Part shown: positions 1 to 8,584 of the stretch, piece after piece
Layout of the letters: the number at the start of each line of letters is the position of its first letter
Numbering within the stretch: position 1 is the stretch's first letter
NCBI GenBank assembly: GCA_046263255.1
Contig: JBHELD010000057.1
Coordinates: 28,245-92,244 of the forward strand
DNA length: 64,000 nt
Direction of reading: 5' to 3'
DNA from: JALZEG01 sp046263255
GTDB taxonomy: Bacteria; Actinomycetota; CADDZG01; WHSQ01
Notes under the pieces: model-generated
The model's database searches: none
Told to the model about the DNA's origin: nothing
The model's input: the letters and a program-made list of their open reading frames with translations, nothing else
Made by a program: the position numbers and the translations under genes

Positions 1-798
1 CCGGAAGTGGCGGTGCCGCTCCTCCATCCGTTCGAGGCGCTGCGCGCGTGCGGCGGCATAGGTGTCGAACCCGCCGCCGTGCGTCCAGACGCGCGTGCCC
101 TCGATCGTGACGATGCGGTGCGCCGTCGCGGCCAGCAGCGCGCGGTCGTGGCTCACGTACAGCATCGTCTTGCGCGAGGAGTTCATCTGCCGCTCGAGCC
201 ATGCCTTTCCCTGGAGATCGAGGAAGTTGTCCGGCTCGTCGAGCACGAGGACGCTCGCGTCCGACCGGAAGATGACCTCGAGCGCGAGGCGCTTCTGCTC
301 GCCTCCCGAGAAGGTGGAGACGGGACGCCCTTCGACCTCGTCGTAGGGACGCTGGACCGCGATCGTCGTGCACGTGTCCCACAGGACCTCGGCGGCGTAG
401 CCGCCGGCCGACTCCCACCGCTCTAGCGCGGCCGCGTACCGCAGCTGCGACTGCGCGCCGGCGGCGGCGGCGATCTCCTTCTCGGCGGCCGCGAGCTCGG
501 CGGCCGCGGCTCGCAGCGGCGCCGGCGACAGCTGCAACAGCAGGTCGCGGACCGTGAGGCTCTCGCCCGGGAGGCCGACGAGCTGCCGCATCACCGCGAG
601 GAGGCCGTCGACGTGGACCGAGCCGCCCTGAGCGCTCTCGTCGCCGGCGATCAGGCGCAGCAGCGTCGTCTTGCCGGTGCCGTTCGCGCCCACGAGAGCG
701 ACGTGGTCGCCGTCGCCGACGCGGAACGTCGCGTCCTCCAAAAGGGTCCGGCCCCCCGGTACCCTGTGCGACAGGTTGTTGACCTCGATGCTTGCCAT
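1..798 (-). CDS. ABC-F family ATP-binding protein (3' end cut off by window edge)
   Basis: First ATPase domain of a soluble duplicated ABC protein of the ABC-F type, whose members act on the ribosome (translation factors or antibiotic-target protection). The 266 visible residues show Walker A GANGTGKT (37-44), signature FSGGE (163-167), Walker B VLVLDEP (183-189) and the H-loop His (217-218). No transmembrane segment is seen. From about residue 244 a charged segment (FDTYAAARAQRLERMEER) matches the start of the linker that joins the two ABC domains in this family. The second domain lies outside the window. Start ATG is the complement of 796-798. It overlaps the start region of the divergent peptidase gene. 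Which ABC-F subgroup it belongs to cannot be told. Confidence 0.9.
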   Translation of the reverse strand, partial: MASIEVNNLSHRVPGGRTLLEDATFRVGDGDHVALVGANGTGKTTLLRLIAGDESAQGGSVHVDGLLAVMRQLVGLPGESLTVRDLLLQLSPAPLRAAAAELAAAEKEIAAAAGAQSQLRYAAALERWESAGGYAAEVLWDTCTTIAVQRPYDEVEGRPVSTFSGGEQKRLALEVIFRSDASVLVLDEPDNFLDLQGKAWLERQMNSSRKTMLYVSHDRALLAATAHRIVTIEGTRVWTHGGGFDTYAAARAQRLERMEERHRHFR

Positions 799-2209
799 CT
801 CTCGCGCGGCTCCCTCCGATGCGTCGCGGAAGGGTACCGGCCGCGGGCGGCTGACGACCGTCGCCGCGGGACTCGCGCTGTCCGCGCTCGCGTGCGACGC
901 GGCGCGGCTGGACCGCGTGGAGGGGAGCTCTCTCCGGGCCGGTGGGGGGATCCCCCGGTGCGACGAGCCGCGCCGGGCCGCTCCGCCGGACGAGCGGCCG
1001 CGCTACGAGATGTCGATCGCGGTCGATCCGGCTAGTAGGTCGGTCGCCGGCACCTCCGAGGTGACGTTCGTCGCCGATCGCGCCACTCGCCGGCTCGTGT
1101 TCCGCCTCTGGCCCAACGGGCCGCGTCTGTCGGCGCAGGGAGCCCGGCTCGACGTCGACCGGGTGAGGCTCGACCGGCCCGCGGCGGTCGACAGACCCGA
1201 TCCGACGACGCTGGTCTACGAGCTGGACGCGCGGCTTGCCGCAGGCGCCGCGGCGACGGCGACGATGCGCTGGCGTCTGGAGGTCCCCGAGGGGATCCTG
1301 GACCGGATCTCGCAGAACGGGACCGCGGTCCGCCTCGGCTCGTTCTTCCCGATCCTGGCGTGGGAGGGCGAGCGAGGATGGGCGACGGATCCTCCGACCA
1401 CCTCGCTCGCGGAGTCATCGACGAGCCCCGCGGCCGACTTCGAGGTGACGATCTCCGCGCCGCCGGAGCTGGACGTCGTCGCGACGGGCGCCGAGGCGAG
1501 CCCTGGAGTGTGGCGCGCGCGTGCGGTGCGCGACTTCGCGGTGGCCGTGGCCGACTTCGACGTCGTGCGCGAGGTCGTCGACGCGCCGCGTCCGGTGCGC
1601 GTGACGGTCGGCGTGGTGGCGGGCCTCGACTCGAGTCCGCGGGAGTTCGCCGAGGCGGTAGAACGCGCGCTGGTCGATCTCTCGCGCCGGTACGGGGCGT
1701 ACGCGTGGCGAACCTTCTCGATGGCAGTCATGCCCGACCTCGGCTCGGCCGGGATCGAGTACCCGACGATGGTCTTCCAGGGCGACGACAGCCTCCGCAA
1801 CGCGACCACGCACGAGGTCGCGCATTCCTGGTTCTACGCGCTCGTCGGCAACAACCAGGCGCGCGACCCGTGGCTGGACGAGGGGGTCACGTCGTGGGCG
1901 CAGGCGCGGAGCGACGGAAGCATGGGGTTCTTCCGCGGGTACGAGGTCCCGGACGACGCGCGCGGCCGCCTCGGCGCGCGGATGCGGTACTGGGACGCCC
2001 ACGAGAGCAGCTACTACGGTGGGGCATACGTCCAGGGCGTCCAGGCGCTCGCGGCCCTCGGCACGGGGCGCCGGGTCGACTGCGCGCTGGCGCGGTACGT
2101 CGCGGAGAACGCATACGACGTCGCGACGACCGACGACCTCGTCGATGCCCTCGACGACGACTTCCCGCGCGCGGCGCGCGTCCTGAGACGCTACGGGGCC
2201 CGGACGTGA
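788..2209 (+). CDS. M1-type (gluzincin) metallopeptidase, probably exported
   Basis: Zinc peptidase of the M1 aminopeptidase type. HEVAH (about residues 342-346) is followed 18 residues later by the Glu of WLDEG (about 365), giving the HExxH-x18-E zinc site; the DEGVTSW context is typical. About 473 residues with an N-terminal beta-rich region before the catalytic domain, as in shortened M1 proteins lacking the ERAP-like C-terminal domain. A basic then hydrophobic N-terminus (GRLTTVAAGLALSALAC) suggests export; the Cys could be lipidated but the lipobox is weak. Start 788 is the first ATG compatible with the divergent ABC-F gene; the two start codons lie only 5 bases apart on opposite strands, so the true start may be further in. 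The stop at 2209 is followed after 10 bases by the convergent gene end. Confidence 0.85.
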   Translation: MLAISRAAPSDASRKGTGRGRLTTVAAGLALSALACDAARLDRVEGSSLRAGGGIPRCDEPRRAAPPDERPRYEMSIAVDPASRSVAGTSEVTFVADRATRRLVFRLWPNGPRLSAQGARLDVDRVRLDRPAAVDRPDPTTLVYELDARLAAGAAATATMRWRLEVPEGILDRISQNGTAVRLGSFFPILAWEGERGWATDPPTTSLAESSTSPAADFEVTISAPPELDVVATGAEASPGVWRARAVRDFAVAVADFDVVREVVDAPRPVRVTVGVVAGLDSSPREFAEAVERALVDLSRRYGAYAWRTFSMAVMPDLGSAGIEYPTMVFQGDDSLRNATTHEVAHSWFYALVGNNQARDPWLDEGVTSWAQARSDGSMGFFRGYEVPDDARGRLGARMRYWDAHESSYYGGAYVQGVQALAALGTGRRVDCALARYVAENAYDVATTDDLVDALDDDFPRAARVLRRYGART

Positions 2210-2219
2210 GGGGGCGCGG

Positions 2220-2560
2220 CTAGAGCGCGCGCATCCGCAGGTACTCGAGCACCCGTCGGAGTTCCGGGGGCTGAGAGCGCGGCCGACGGCGGCGCGCTCG
2301 CGCCTCGTCTTAGTCACGATGAGGCTGAGGAACGCGGGATCGGCGGCCGAGTACGCTAGCCGGCGCTCGTCGCACGCGTCACAGAGGACGACGAGGTTCG
2401 AGAGCTCCTCCTCGCCGACGGCGGGGGCGAACGTGCGTGCGCTGCCTCCCGCGCTCCCGCACGACATGCACTTGTGCCCGACGGCGCTCTCGTACAGGTC
2501 CCGAAGCTCCTGCACGCCGGGTGCGGCGCGGCGGCTCCGTCTGTCGCGGTCCTCGGACAT
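2220..2560 (-). CDS. CxxC...CxxC zinc-binding protein, frameshifted near its C-terminus
   Basis: Small protein with two metal-binding pairs, C31-M-S-C34 and C60-D-A-C63, in a context (SNLVVLCDACDERR) like the zinc knuckle of HNH-type proteins; the catalytic HNH residues are not evident, so function is unknown. ATG at 2558-2560 is preceded by GGGAG. As read, the frame runs on without a stop deep into the antisense of the peptidase gene. Adding one base to the G5 run at 2266-2270 gives a sensible ending (..PELRRVLEYLRMRAL, stop at 2220-2222) of 113 residues. I infer either a real frameshift or a homopolymer sequencing error. The span is 341 bases, one short of a multiple of three. Confidence 0.6.
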
Positions 2561-2747
2561 GCACGCTCCCAGTAGCTCCCCGAGCTTGCTCTTCCAACAA
2601 CAACGCCGGACGCCCCCGAAGGTCGCGCCGCCCCGGAGCCGGTCCTTTGCCGGATCGAGGTCGTGTGTTAGCGTCCGTATCTTCAGTCGGGGGTAGTGAT
2701 TGGCAAGGTCGCTTGTCGGCCCCCGACCGGCAGAAAAGGAGTGTGGA

Positions 2748-2948
2748 GTGGCACAGGGCACCGTGAAGTGGTTCAGCAACGAGAAGGGCTTCGGGTTCAT
2801 CTCGCAGCCGGACGGGGAGGACGTTTTCGTACACTTCTCCGCGATCCAGGCCGAGGGCTACAAGTCTCTCGAGGAGGGCCAGGCCGTCGAGTTCGAGGTG
2901 ACGCAGGGCGCGAAGGGCAAGCAGGCGGCGAACGTTCGCCCCGTCTAG
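2748..2948 (+). CDS. cspA: Cold-shock protein (CspA family)
   Basis: Single cold-shock domain of 66 residues, a nucleic-acid-binding OB fold that works as an RNA chaperone. RNP1 (KGFGFIS) and RNP2 (VFVHFS) are both present, as is the N-terminal GTVKWF. GTG start at 2748 is fixed by the family's usual N-terminus and by AAAGGAG at 2735-2741. It is monocistronic: a strong hairpin follows at once. The long upstream stretch on this strand suggests a 5' untranslated leader, as is common for csp mRNAs. Confidence 0.95.
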   Translation: MAQGTVKWFSNEKGFGFISQPDGEDVFVHFSAIQAEGYKSLEEGQAVEFEVTQGAKGKQAANVRPV

Positions 2949-2973
2949 GACCCGCTAACTAACGATCAAGGAG

Positions 2974-3002
2974 AACGGCTCCCGGAAGATCCGGGAGCCG
3001 TT
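2974..3002 (+). terminator. Intrinsic terminator of cspA
   Basis: Perfect 12-bp arms AACGGCTCCCGG (2974-2985) and CCGGGAGCCGTT (2991-3002) with loop AAGAT, followed by TTTCC. It sits 25 bases after the cspA stop. Confidence 0.85.
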
Positions 3003-3106
3003 TCCTATGTCCGTGCGTGCCGGGGCGAACTCTTCTGCCACAAAACACGCCGAACCCGTCACGGTGCCCGGTACCGTGGACAACGCGGGACCGGCAGGGT
3101 TCGGGA

Positions 3107-4801
3107 ATGGAAAGCAGGGAGGCGTCGACGCGGGTGGAACGGCAGCGATCCGGCTCGTCGCCGTTCACCTCCGCGGCCTCGGGGGCTCCCGCTCCTTCGG
3201 CTCGAGATCGCGACCCCCGGCGGCGGCTTGGAGCCTTCTACACCCCGCGCACTACTGCAGAGGTCATGACCGAGTGGGTGCTGCGGTCTTCTTCTGATCG
3301 AATCCTCGAGCCGAGCTTCGGCGACGGATCGTTCCTCGCGGCCTTGTCAAGACTCGCCCTGGCTCGCGGGTGGCGCGACGTCGAGGCGCTCGGTGTCGAG
3401 ATCGACGAGAAGCCGTACGAGGAGGCGCTATCCAGGGCCCTCATCCCAAGAGATCGCGCAATTCGAGCGGACTTCTTGGCGCTCGAGCCGTTCCCCGTCG
3501 ACGCCGTCTTGGGCAACCCCCCGTACGTCAGGCTCCGCCACCTCCCGCGCGACCAGAGGGAACGTGCGCTCCGGATCACGAAGGAAGTCCTGGGCATTCC
3601 CATGCAGTCGAGCGGCAGCGTCTGGATGCCGTTCGTGCTCCACGCGTCGCGCTTCCTGCGCCCCGGTGGGCGGTTTGCTCTCGTCCTCCCCTACGAGCTG
3701 ACCTACGTTCGCTACGCGCGCGCCTTGTGGGAATACCTCGGCGCAACCTTCGGGGGTCTCACCGTCCTGCGCGCACATGGGCGGCTCTTCCCGAAGATCC
3801 TCCAGGAAACGGTGGTGGTGCTCGCAGACGGCAGGGGGCGCGGCACGTCGGTCGTCGACCTGAAAGCGTTCGACACCGCCGCCGACCTCGCCGCCGAGCG
3901 GCCGGTCGCGCAAACGTCGATATCGCTGGATCGCATCGTCACGGGCGAACGAGTCTTCCTGGAGGGTCTCCTCTCACGGCCGCTGCAGGATCTCCTCCGC
4001 GACAAGGTTCCCGATGTCACGTCTGCGGCAGAAGAGGTTGTCGACTTCCGCATCGGCTACGTCGCAGGACACAAGGATTTCTTCCATCCCGACGCGCCCA
4101 CCGTCTTGGAACACGGTCTTCCGGCCCGTACTCTCGTCCCGGCCGTGACGTCGACGCGTAGGCTGAAAGGGGCCGGCCTGTTTACTTCCGGGTTGGCGGA
4201 AGACGGCTTCGAGCGACTGTTCCTCCCGCCATCGTCCCGCGATCTGTCCGTCCAGGAGGCCGCGTACATCGCGCTCGGCGAGCGGCGCGGAATCCACCGG
4301 CGCTACAAGTGCAGCGTGAGACGTCCCTGGTTCGTGGTTCCTCTCGTCGAGTTTCCGGACGTGATCCTGTCGGTCTTCTGCGAGCTGCCGCTGCTGATGC
4401 TGAACGACGACCGCTTCGCTGCGTCCAACAGCTTGCTGTGCGGATACCTGCGGCCGGGGCGCGATCCATCGGCGTTCGCGGCCTCGTGGTACACGAGCTT
4501 GACCGCCCTACAGTGCGAACTACACGTGCATTCGCTCGGCGGCGGCGTCCTCGTGCTCGTTCCGAACGAGGCCCGGAAGGTGCGCATCGCACCGCTTGAC
4601 GAGACGTCATCGGACCACTTGCCTCACGTGGACCGCCTTCTAAGGGCACGGCGGCTCAAGGATTCTTACTCCGCGGGGAACAAGCCGGTCCTTCAGCGCA
4701 GGTGCGGCCTCACGAGAACGGAGGTATCCCTGATCGAAGAGGGAGTGGACACGCTGCGGCGCTGGAGGTCCGGGCGCCGACCCGTGGTTAGCCGAAGTTA
4801 G
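3107..4801 (+). CDS. Adenine-specific DNA methyltransferase, gamma type (TaqI/Eco57I-like)
   Basis: Modifies adenine N6 in DNA using S-adenosylmethionine. Motifs run in gamma order: motif X GAFYTP (about 43-48), motif I LEPSFGDGSF (67-76) for SAM binding, and catalytic NPPY (137-140), followed by a long C-terminal region that should recognise the target. About 564 residues from the ATG at 3107; the frame is open further upstream, but that stretch adjoins the cspA terminator and looks non-coding. It converges on and overlaps by 4 bases the second methyltransferase. Together with the nuclease gene it makes a complete restriction-modification set. Target sequence unknown. Confidence 0.88.
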   Translation: MESREASTRVERQRSGSSPFTSAASGAPAPSARDRDPRRRLGAFYTPRTTAEVMTEWVLRSSSDRILEPSFGDGSFLAALSRLALARGWRDVEALGVEIDEKPYEEALSRALIPRDRAIRADFLALEPFPVDAVLGNPPYVRLRHLPRDQRERALRITKEVLGIPMQSSGSVWMPFVLHASRFLRPGGRFALVLPYELTYVRYARALWEYLGATFGGLTVLRAHGRLFPKILQETVVVLADGRGRGTSVVDLKAFDTAADLAAERPVAQTSISLDRIVTGERVFLEGLLSRPLQDLLRDKVPDVTSAAEEVVDFRIGYVAGHKDFFHPDAPTVLEHGLPARTLVPAVTSTRRLKGAGLFTSGLAEDGFERLFLPPSSRDLSVQEAAYIALGERRGIHRRYKCSVRRPWFVVPLVEFPDVILSVFCELPLLMLNDDRFAASNSLLCGYLRPGRDPSAFAASWYTSLTALQCELHVHSLGGGVLVLVPNEARKVRIAPLDETSSDHLPHVDRLLRARRLKDSYSAGNKPVLQRRCGLTRTEVSLIEEGVDTLRRWRSGRRPVVSRS

Positions 4802-5676
4802 GCCGTCCGCTCTTCCAGCTCGACGATCGCGTCGCGCAGAAGCTCGATCTGCGACAAGCGCTCTTTGATTAGAGGGATGTAGGCCGGCTCCACCTCGTAC
4901 GTGACCGAGGACCGGCCGGCTCGCAGCGCTGCAAGCGCCGTCGTTCCCGTCCCCCCGAATGGGTCGACGACTACGTCGCCGACGAACGAGAACATTCGGA
5001 TGAGGCGCGCGGCAAGTTCAAGCGGAAAGGGGGCTGGGTGGTCTTTGAGGGAGGCCCCCCGGATGTCGTCCCAGACCGACCGGAACATGGACGCGTAATC
5101 CGTCGTCGGGATGAAACTTTTCTCCTCCATCTCGGCCGACGGCGAGCGGTACCCTGGTTTCCTCAGGAAGATGATGTGCTCTATGTCGTTCTTGACGATG
5201 CCGTTCGGCAGGTTGGGCTTGCCGAGATAGCGGCTCGATCTCGACGCCTCGAGCTTGATGTTCGCCACCTTGTACCAAATGATTCCTTGGAGATGATCGA
5301 ATCCAAGGCGGCGCCCCCGCACGCGCACGTCGGCGGCGAGCGGGAGCACGTGGTGACGGCCGCCTTTAGACCGCGCGACGTTGACGTCGCCGACGACGCA
5401 GCACACGCGACCTCCCGGGACGAGGATGCGCATGCATTCCCTCCATACGCGATCGAGCTCATGCAGGAACACCTCGTAGTCGTCGATGTGTCCCATCTGG
5501 CTCGGGTTTCCAGGCACGTATTGCTTGAGGTTGGCGTAAGGGGGGGAGGTCACGACAAGGTGGACGGACTCGTCGTTGATCTCCGGCATCGTTCGGCTGT
5601 CCCCCAGGATGATCCGATGAACCGTCGAACCTGATTGGAGCTGCTCCCTGGGGTTCTTCGCGGGCTTGGGCGGCAT
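4798..5676 (-). CDS. DNA methyltransferase, beta type (N4-cytosine or N6-adenine)
   Basis: DNA methylase of 292 residues with the permuted beta order: catalytic TSPPY at 43-47, then a target-recognition region, then SAM-binding DPFGGTGTT at 238-246. SPPY in this class occurs in both N4-cytosine and N6-adenine enzymes, so the base cannot be told. It follows the nuclease gene on the same strand with an 80-base gap and converges with the gamma methylase. Type II systems with two methylases often recognise an asymmetric site and need one enzyme per strand; that is the likely reason for the pair here. Confidence 0.88.
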   Translation of the reverse strand: MPPKPAKNPREQLQSGSTVHRIILGDSRTMPEINDESVHLVVTSPPYANLKQYVPGNPSQMGHIDDYEVFLHELDRVWRECMRILVPGGRVCCVVGDVNVARSKGGRHHVLPLAADVRVRGRRLGFDHLQGIIWYKVANIKLEASRSSRYLGKPNLPNGIVKNDIEHIIFLRKPGYRSPSAEMEEKSFIPTTDYASMFRSVWDDIRGASLKDHPAPFPLELAARLIRMFSFVGDVVVDPFGGTGTTALAALRAGRSSVTYEVEPAYIPLIKERLSQIELLRDAIVELEERTA

Positions 5677-5756
5677 TGGACCTCCGTGATCGAACCTCTG
5701 CGCCGATCAGACTAGCGGCCGGCTGTGACACAAACGCGGCTTTGACCCACTGCGCT

Positions 5757-6515
5757 TCAGGGAAGGTCGGGAAAACGAGCATCCCAGAACGAGCACACCC
5801 TCCGAACATAGGTCTCGTACTCGTCGGGGTCTCCGGGCTGGGGCGCGGGCGGATCCGTCGACAGCGTGACGGGCCCCCGGTTGTCGCAGTCGATCACGAT
5901 CGTCGAGTACGCCTCGAATCCCACGGAGCGGGTGTCATCGCGGAAGCTGAGTCCGCGAAGGTGCTCGATCATCGCTGCTGCTGCGGCGGGCTGCTTGTGG
6001 ACGGACACGACCGGGGGCCGTCCTGGGCGTTGGCGAAGGGAAGAGACGAAGCTCGAAGCGACGTTCACGACCGCTATCCCAGTCGCGATGGCAGTCGGCC
6101 ATCCTTGGTGCACGATCTCGTGTGAAGAGCTGAGCTCGTCGTAGAGCCTCGGTTTTGACCCCACATGCTGCGTCATGCACGATTTCGCCTCGCACGAGAA
6201 CAAGAGGTCGCCGATCGGCGCGCGAGCGATCGGCTCCGCACCGAATTCTGGCGCGGCGGAAGGGGTGCCGATCGCGAGATCGAGCTTCTTCTTCTTCCCC
6301 GGAGACGTCCGCACCTCGACATTGATCCCGTAGACGATGCTCCTGCGCTCTGCCTGGTCTCGCAGGAGTGCGCAATTCTCCAGAAGGTCCTCCAGAACGT
6401 TCAGGCAAAGCTGCTTCGAGTGGGCATCGCTACGCGGGTGATAGCGATACGCCCCGAACGCGTCGCGGTGGATGTGAGAGCTCATCCACATCGCGAACTT
6501 CTCGGGGGCGCGCAC
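5757..6515 (-). CDS. Probable type II restriction endonuclease, PD-(D/E)XK-like
   Basis: Protein of 252 residues without a family name I recognise. It has a PD-(D/E)XK-like arrangement: LDLAIG with Asp79, a spacer of 29 residues, then FSCEAK with Glu109 and Lys111. That is the metal-dependent nuclease core of many type II enzymes. The gene lies next to two DNA methylases, which is the main support for the role. GTG start at 6513-6515; in-frame ATGs at codons 9 and 11 are alternatives. The whole 3.1-6.5 kb block is less extremely GC-biased at third positions than its neighbours, consistent with transfer. Confidence 0.65.
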   Translation of the reverse strand: MRAPEKFAMWMSSHIHRDAFGAYRYHPRSDAHSKQLCLNVLEDLLENCALLRDQAERRSIVYGINVEVRTSPGKKKKLDLAIGTPSAAPEFGAEPIARAPIGDLLFSCEAKSCMTQHVGSKPRLYDELSSSHEIVHQGWPTAIATGIAVVNVASSFVSSLRQRPGRPPVVSVHKQPAAAAAMIEHLRGLSFRDDTRSVGFEAYSTIVIDCDNRGPVTLSTDPPAPQPGDPDEYETYVRRVCSFWDARFPDLP

Positions 6516-6617
6516 CGCCCGAGCGTAGCGGCGACGGCACGCGGCTGCGGCCTCGCCGCGACGCTGAACGGTTACGCTGGTCGCGGAAGATCACCTCCAA
6601 ACGAAGGGGAGCCGCTT

Positions 6618-6992
6618 ATGCGAACGTCGCTCGTCGCCCTCGCCACCGCCGCCGTCCTCCTCGCGCCTCTTCCCGCCACGGCGGGGCACCGCCCGCAGGA
6701 GTACTGCAGCGAGTCCGGCGACGTGTGCCAGTCCACCCGCCGCGTCGACGGGGTCCGCAAGCTGCGGATCACGCTGGCGGCGAAGTACTTCAAGCGCTAC
6801 AGGCTCTGCGTGAAGGCCCCCGACGGCTCGACGACGTGCAAGCGGTTCCGCATCCAGAAGCAGGGCGCTCAGTTCGGCGACTCGGTCCGGTGGCGCAAGC
6901 ACTTCCCGGACGCCGGGGAGGGCGCGTACACGGTCACGTGGAGGAGCGGCGGGAGCCGCGTCGGGGCGCGGTTGGGCTTCCACGTGAAGTGA
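6618..6992 (+). CDS. Small secreted protein with paired cysteines, function unknown
   Basis: Protein of 124 residues with a Sec signal peptide (MRTSLVALATAAVLLAPLPA, predicted cut after ATA) and a basic mature domain. Four Cys occur as two pairs (CSESGDVC and CVKAPDGSTTC) that could form disulfides after export. The strand-rich ending (YTVTWRSGGSRVGARLGFHV) suggests a beta sandwich. AGGGGAG precedes the ATG by 6 bases. The cyclase gene follows after 7 bases, so the two may be cotranscribed. Confidence 0.8.
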   Translation: MRTSLVALATAAVLLAPLPATAGHRPQEYCSESGDVCQSTRRVDGVRKLRITLAAKYFKRYRLCVKAPDGSTTCKRFRIQKQGAQFGDSVRWRKHFPDAGEGAYTVTWRSGGSRVGARLGFHVK

Positions 6993-6999
6993 CGCCGCG

Positions 7000-8514
7000 G
7001 TGGTGAGCGGCGCCTCGGAACGGCCGTGGGCCGGCGTCCCGGCCACGCGGGCGTTCGTCGCGCGGGTTGCTTCCCAGGCGATCGCCGGCAACGTCGGCGC
7101 GGCTCTCGTCGTCTACCTCTTCCTCGCGCTGATCTCTCCCCCCACGTCGTCCACGGACGAGAGCGCCGCGCTCGAGCTTGCTACCTTCGGCACGTACGTG
7201 GCCGCCGGTGCGTTCGTCGCCTTCCGCGTCGGACGCCGCACGTTCGAGCCTGTGGCGCGCTGGCTCGACGCGGCCCGCGCTCCGTCCGAGGAAGAGGTCG
7301 AGCTCACGCTCGACCAGCCCCGGCGCCAGGCGGCGTGGGTGCTGCTGTTCTGGTTCGGCGGCGCCGCGCTCTTCGCGGCCATTCACATCGTGCCGGGGAA
7401 CCCCATCCACCACGACCCGAGCTACGGCCTTCTGATCGGCGCGATCGGGGTCCTCGGCGGGCTCGCCGCCGCCATGCTCACGTACCTGCTCGTCGACCAG
7501 AGCCTGAGGCCCGTGTTCGCCCTCGCGCTCGCGCAGACGACCCCTCTGCGCCCTCACACGCTCGGCGTCAAGCAGCGCATCCTCGCGTCGTGGGCCCTCG
7601 GCTCCGCCGTCGTCTTCGTCGCGATCGCGCTGACCCCGCTCGGGTCGCCGCGCGTCGAGCTCGCGCTGTGGTTCCTCGTGCCCGTCGGGCTGATCGGCGG
7701 CGGGCTGATCATCACCGTAGCCGCGCGGGCCGTGGCGCGGCCGATCGGCGCGATGCGCGGTGCGCTCGCGCTCATCGAGGAGGGCGACTTCGACGCCCGC
7801 GTCGCGGTCGACGACGGCAGCGAGGTGGGTCTCCTGCAAGCCGGCTTCAACCGGATGGCCGCGGGCCTCGCCGAGAGGGAGCGGCTGCGCGACATCTTCG
7901 GCACCTACGTCGACCGCGAGATCGCGGAGCACATCCTGCGCGAGGGGACGTCGCTCGCCGGTGAAGAGGTCGAGGTGACGATCATGTTCCTGGACGTCCG
8001 GGGCTTCACGAGCTTCGCCGAACGCGCGCCCGCGCACGAGGTCGTCGCCACGATCAACCGCCTGTTCGGACGCGTCGTCCCGATCGTGCACGAGCACGGC
8101 GGGCACGTCGACAAGTTCGTCGGCGACGGCGTCCTGGCCGTCTTCGGCGCGCCGCGCCGGAGAGCCGATCACGCAGACCTCGCGCTCGCCGCCGCGCTCG
8201 AGATCGAGCGGGCGGTCGCCGACGAGTTCGGCGACGAGCTCTCCGTCGGGATCGGCCTGAACTCCGGCACCGTCGTGGCCGGCAACGTCGGAGGTGCCGG
8301 GCGCCTCGAGTTCAGCGTCATCGGGGACGCGGTCAACGTCGCGGCGCGGATCGAGACCGCCACACGCGTCACGGGCGACACGGTGCTGCTGTCGGACCGT
8401 ACGAAACAGCTGTTGACCAAGCCCCCTTCGCTCGCGGAGCGCACCGACGTCGCGCTGAAGGGGAAGAGCGAGCGCGTGTGCCTCTACGCGGTCCAGCCGC
8501 CACAGGAGACCTGA
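7000..8514 (+). CDS. Membrane-bound class III adenylate cyclase with HAMP domain
   Basis: Makes cyclic AMP. Of 504 residues, the first ~245 hold about six hydrophobic segments (about 25-45, 60-77, 112-130, 142-166, 196-212, 221-241); a HAMP linker follows (about 238-292) and then the catalytic domain. All class III residues are visible: metal Asp332 (LDVRGFTSF) and Asp376 (GDG), adenine-selecting Lys372 and Asp443 (IGDAVN), and transition-state Asn446 and Arg450. The Lys/Asp pair points to ATP rather than GTP. GTG start at 7000, with GTG 7003 as alternative. The GC hairpin just beyond the stop ends the transcript. Confidence 0.92.
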   Translation: MVSGASERPWAGVPATRAFVARVASQAIAGNVGAALVVYLFLALISPPTSSTDESAALELATFGTYVAAGAFVAFRVGRRTFEPVARWLDAARAPSEEEVELTLDQPRRQAAWVLLFWFGGAALFAAIHIVPGNPIHHDPSYGLLIGAIGVLGGLAAAMLTYLLVDQSLRPVFALALAQTTPLRPHTLGVKQRILASWALGSAVVFVAIALTPLGSPRVELALWFLVPVGLIGGGLIITVAARAVARPIGAMRGALALIEEGDFDARVAVDDGSEVGLLQAGFNRMAAGLAERERLRDIFGTYVDREIAEHILREGTSLAGEEVEVTIMFLDVRGFTSFAERAPAHEVVATINRLFGRVVPIVHEHGGHVDKFVGDGVLAVFGAPRRRADHADLALAAALEIERAVADEFGDELSVGIGLNSGTVVAGNVGGAGRLEFSVIGDAVNVAARIETATRVTGDTVLLSDRTKQLLTKPPSLAERTDVALKGKSERVCLYAVQPPQET

Positions 8515-8520
8515 CGCGAG

Positions 8521-8545
8521 GAGGCGCCCCCGACGGGGGCGCCTC
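8521..8545. terminator. GC-rich hairpin shared by converging genes
   Basis: Perfect 11-bp arms GAGGCGCCCCC (8521-8531) and GGGGGCGCCTC (8535-8545) with a 3-base loop. It lies between the cyclase stop and the converging secreted protein, so it can serve both strands. No U-run follows. Confidence 0.7.
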
Positions 8546-8584
8546 GCAACGCTCGGTGGATCGGCGCGCCCGCAGGGCGCACGG

